Source: Bacteroidales bacterium
GTDB taxonomy: Bacteria > Bacteroidota > Bacteroidia > Bacteroidales > WCHB1-69
DNA: 5,224 nt
Assembly: GCA_024400715.1 (NCBI GenBank)
Contig: JAKSMH010000118.1
Coordinates: forward strand, 1 to 5,224
Direction: 5' to 3'
Made by a program: the position numbers and the translations under genes
The notes under the pieces: generated by a model
Told to the model about the DNA's origin: nothing
Seen by the model: the letters and a program-made list of their open reading frames with translations, nothing else
Database searches by the model: none
In this document: one piece after another, positions 4,735-5,224 of the stretch
Layout of the letters: each line of letters begins with the position of its first letter
Numbering within the stretch: the first letter of the stretch is position 1

Positions 4735-5224
4735 TTATTGATTTTTAATAAGATAATTAATATTTTCATCTTTATAATAAACATCATCCCGATATTGAAT
4801 ACAACCATTATCCCCTACGAAACAAGTGTAATATTCAATATAAAGAGGCATTGGGTTTTCCAAGCGAACGGAAGTAGGACGTAATTTCCGATAAAAATGC
4901 TTTTTTTCGTCAGATAAATTCTCATAATATTTTTCTTCCCTTTCTTCCATATTTTTCAAGAACTCCTCTCCTTCTTCTGTCGTCGGCGGATTTCCCACGA
5001 TAATGCCCAACTCTTCAATTTTCTGTTCATCAAATTCATTCATCTCGTAAAGAATCGCCGCCAAATCAAAAGGATTCTGCACTCTGACGCAACCGTGACT
5101 AAGGGCGCGTTTACGCTTTTTAAACGCAGACTTATTATTGGTGTCGTGTAAATAAACGGATTCGGTATTGGCGAAGTCAAACTTCACCAAACCCAGGGCA
5201 TTGTACGTACCCGAAGACTGAATC
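4735..5224 (-). CDS. L,D-transpeptidase, YkuD domain of LdtD/YcbB type (C-terminal part, cut by window edge)
   Basis: The frame stays open to the right edge, giving 162 residues of the C-terminus; the N-terminal portion is outside the window. Numbering from the edge, it begins with NALGLVKFDF (8-17), then YLHDT with H26, then LSHGCVRV at 41-48 with nucleophile C45 and R47. NALGxVKF, YLHDT and SHGCxR in this order mark the LdtD/YcbB branch of YkuD enzymes, which make 3-3 cross-links in peptidoglycan in the periplasm. The tail also matches that branch: PLYIEYYTCFVGDNG followed by YRDDVYYKD. A Glu/Lys-rich stretch at about 75-116, including NMEEREEKYYENLSDEKK, appears longer than the corresponding loop in enterobacterial LdtD as I recall it. 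A TTG at 5190 could be mistaken for the start, but conserved residues precede it and the reading frame continues upstream. The M64 peptidase gene begins 1 nt after the stop, so the two share an operon whose promoter lies beyond the window. Confidence 0.93.
   Translation of the reverse strand, partial: IQSSGTYNALGLVKFDFANTESVYLHDTNNKSAFKKRKRALSHGCVRVQNPFDLAAILYEMNEFDEQKIEELGIIVGNPPTTEEGEEFLKNMEEREEKYYENLSDEKKHFYRKLRPTSVRLENPMPLYIEYYTCFVGDNGCIQYRDDVYYKDENINYLIKNQ

Noticed and set aside
4734..4808. A 25-residue N-terminal extension of the M64 peptidase starting at 4808
   Set aside because: It overlaps the 3' end of the transpeptidase gene and would place residues before the signal peptide. The ATG at 4733, 1 nt after the upstream stop, fits better.
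4735..5190. The transpeptidase read as a complete 151-residue protein starting at TTG 5190
   Set aside because: The frame is open to the window edge, and the residues before that TTG (NALG) belong to the conserved NALGxVKF segment. The gene is truncated by the window, not short.
1..5224. Defence system, CRISPR array, prophage, insertion sequence or biosynthetic cluster
   Set aside because: No repeat-spacer pattern, transposase, integrase, tRNA attachment site or toxin-antitoxin pair was found. All five large genes belong to recognisable housekeeping or envelope families.

Overview
The window looks like chromosomal DNA from a member of the Bacteroidetes, most likely a Bacteroidales. The reasons are three sequences matching the Bacteroidetes -7 promoter consensus TAnnTTTG just ahead of start codons, the absence of Shine-Dalgarno sequences, and four recognisable proteins whose sequence style fits that phylum (a short DEDDh exonuclease, MiaB, a DUF7033/CE4-like protein and an M64 peptidase). 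No genus is claimed.

Layout, left to right. Bases 1-25 appear to be the first eight codons of a leftward gene that lies mostly outside the window. Its candidate -7 box is at 46-53 and overlaps a small palindrome (52-66). Bases 67-215 are non-coding and hold a perfect 14-bp inverted repeat (94-144). Bases 216-713 (minus) encode a DEDDh 3'-5' exonuclease. Bases 714-913 form a divergent intergenic region with the exonuclease -7 box, a cluster of alternating TGTGC/GCACA words, a 7-bp tandem repeat and a miaB -7 box only 4 nt from the miaB ATG. Bases 914-2236 (plus) encode MiaB, the tRNA methylthiotransferase. It is followed after 6 nt by a polysaccharide-deacetylase-like protein (2243-3469). That gene runs tail-to-tail, with an 8-bp overlap, into a leftward pair: a secreted M64 metallopeptidase (3462-4733), preceded after a 1-nt gap by the C-terminal part of an LdtD/YcbB-like L,D-transpeptidase (4735 to the right edge).

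How the genes work together. miaB and the deacetylase-like gene are probably co-transcribed, though no functional link is evident. The transpeptidase and the M64 peptidase almost certainly share a message and both act outside the cytoplasm, one on peptidoglycan and one on protein. The exonuclease stands alone as a nucleic-acid housekeeping gene.

I see no mobile element, CRISPR array, RNA gene or defence system. No clearly new system is present. The points most worth checking are the acidic insert in the transpeptidase, the non-canonical metal site of the deacetylase-like protein, the probably leaderless miaB message and the small repeats in the two intergenic regions.
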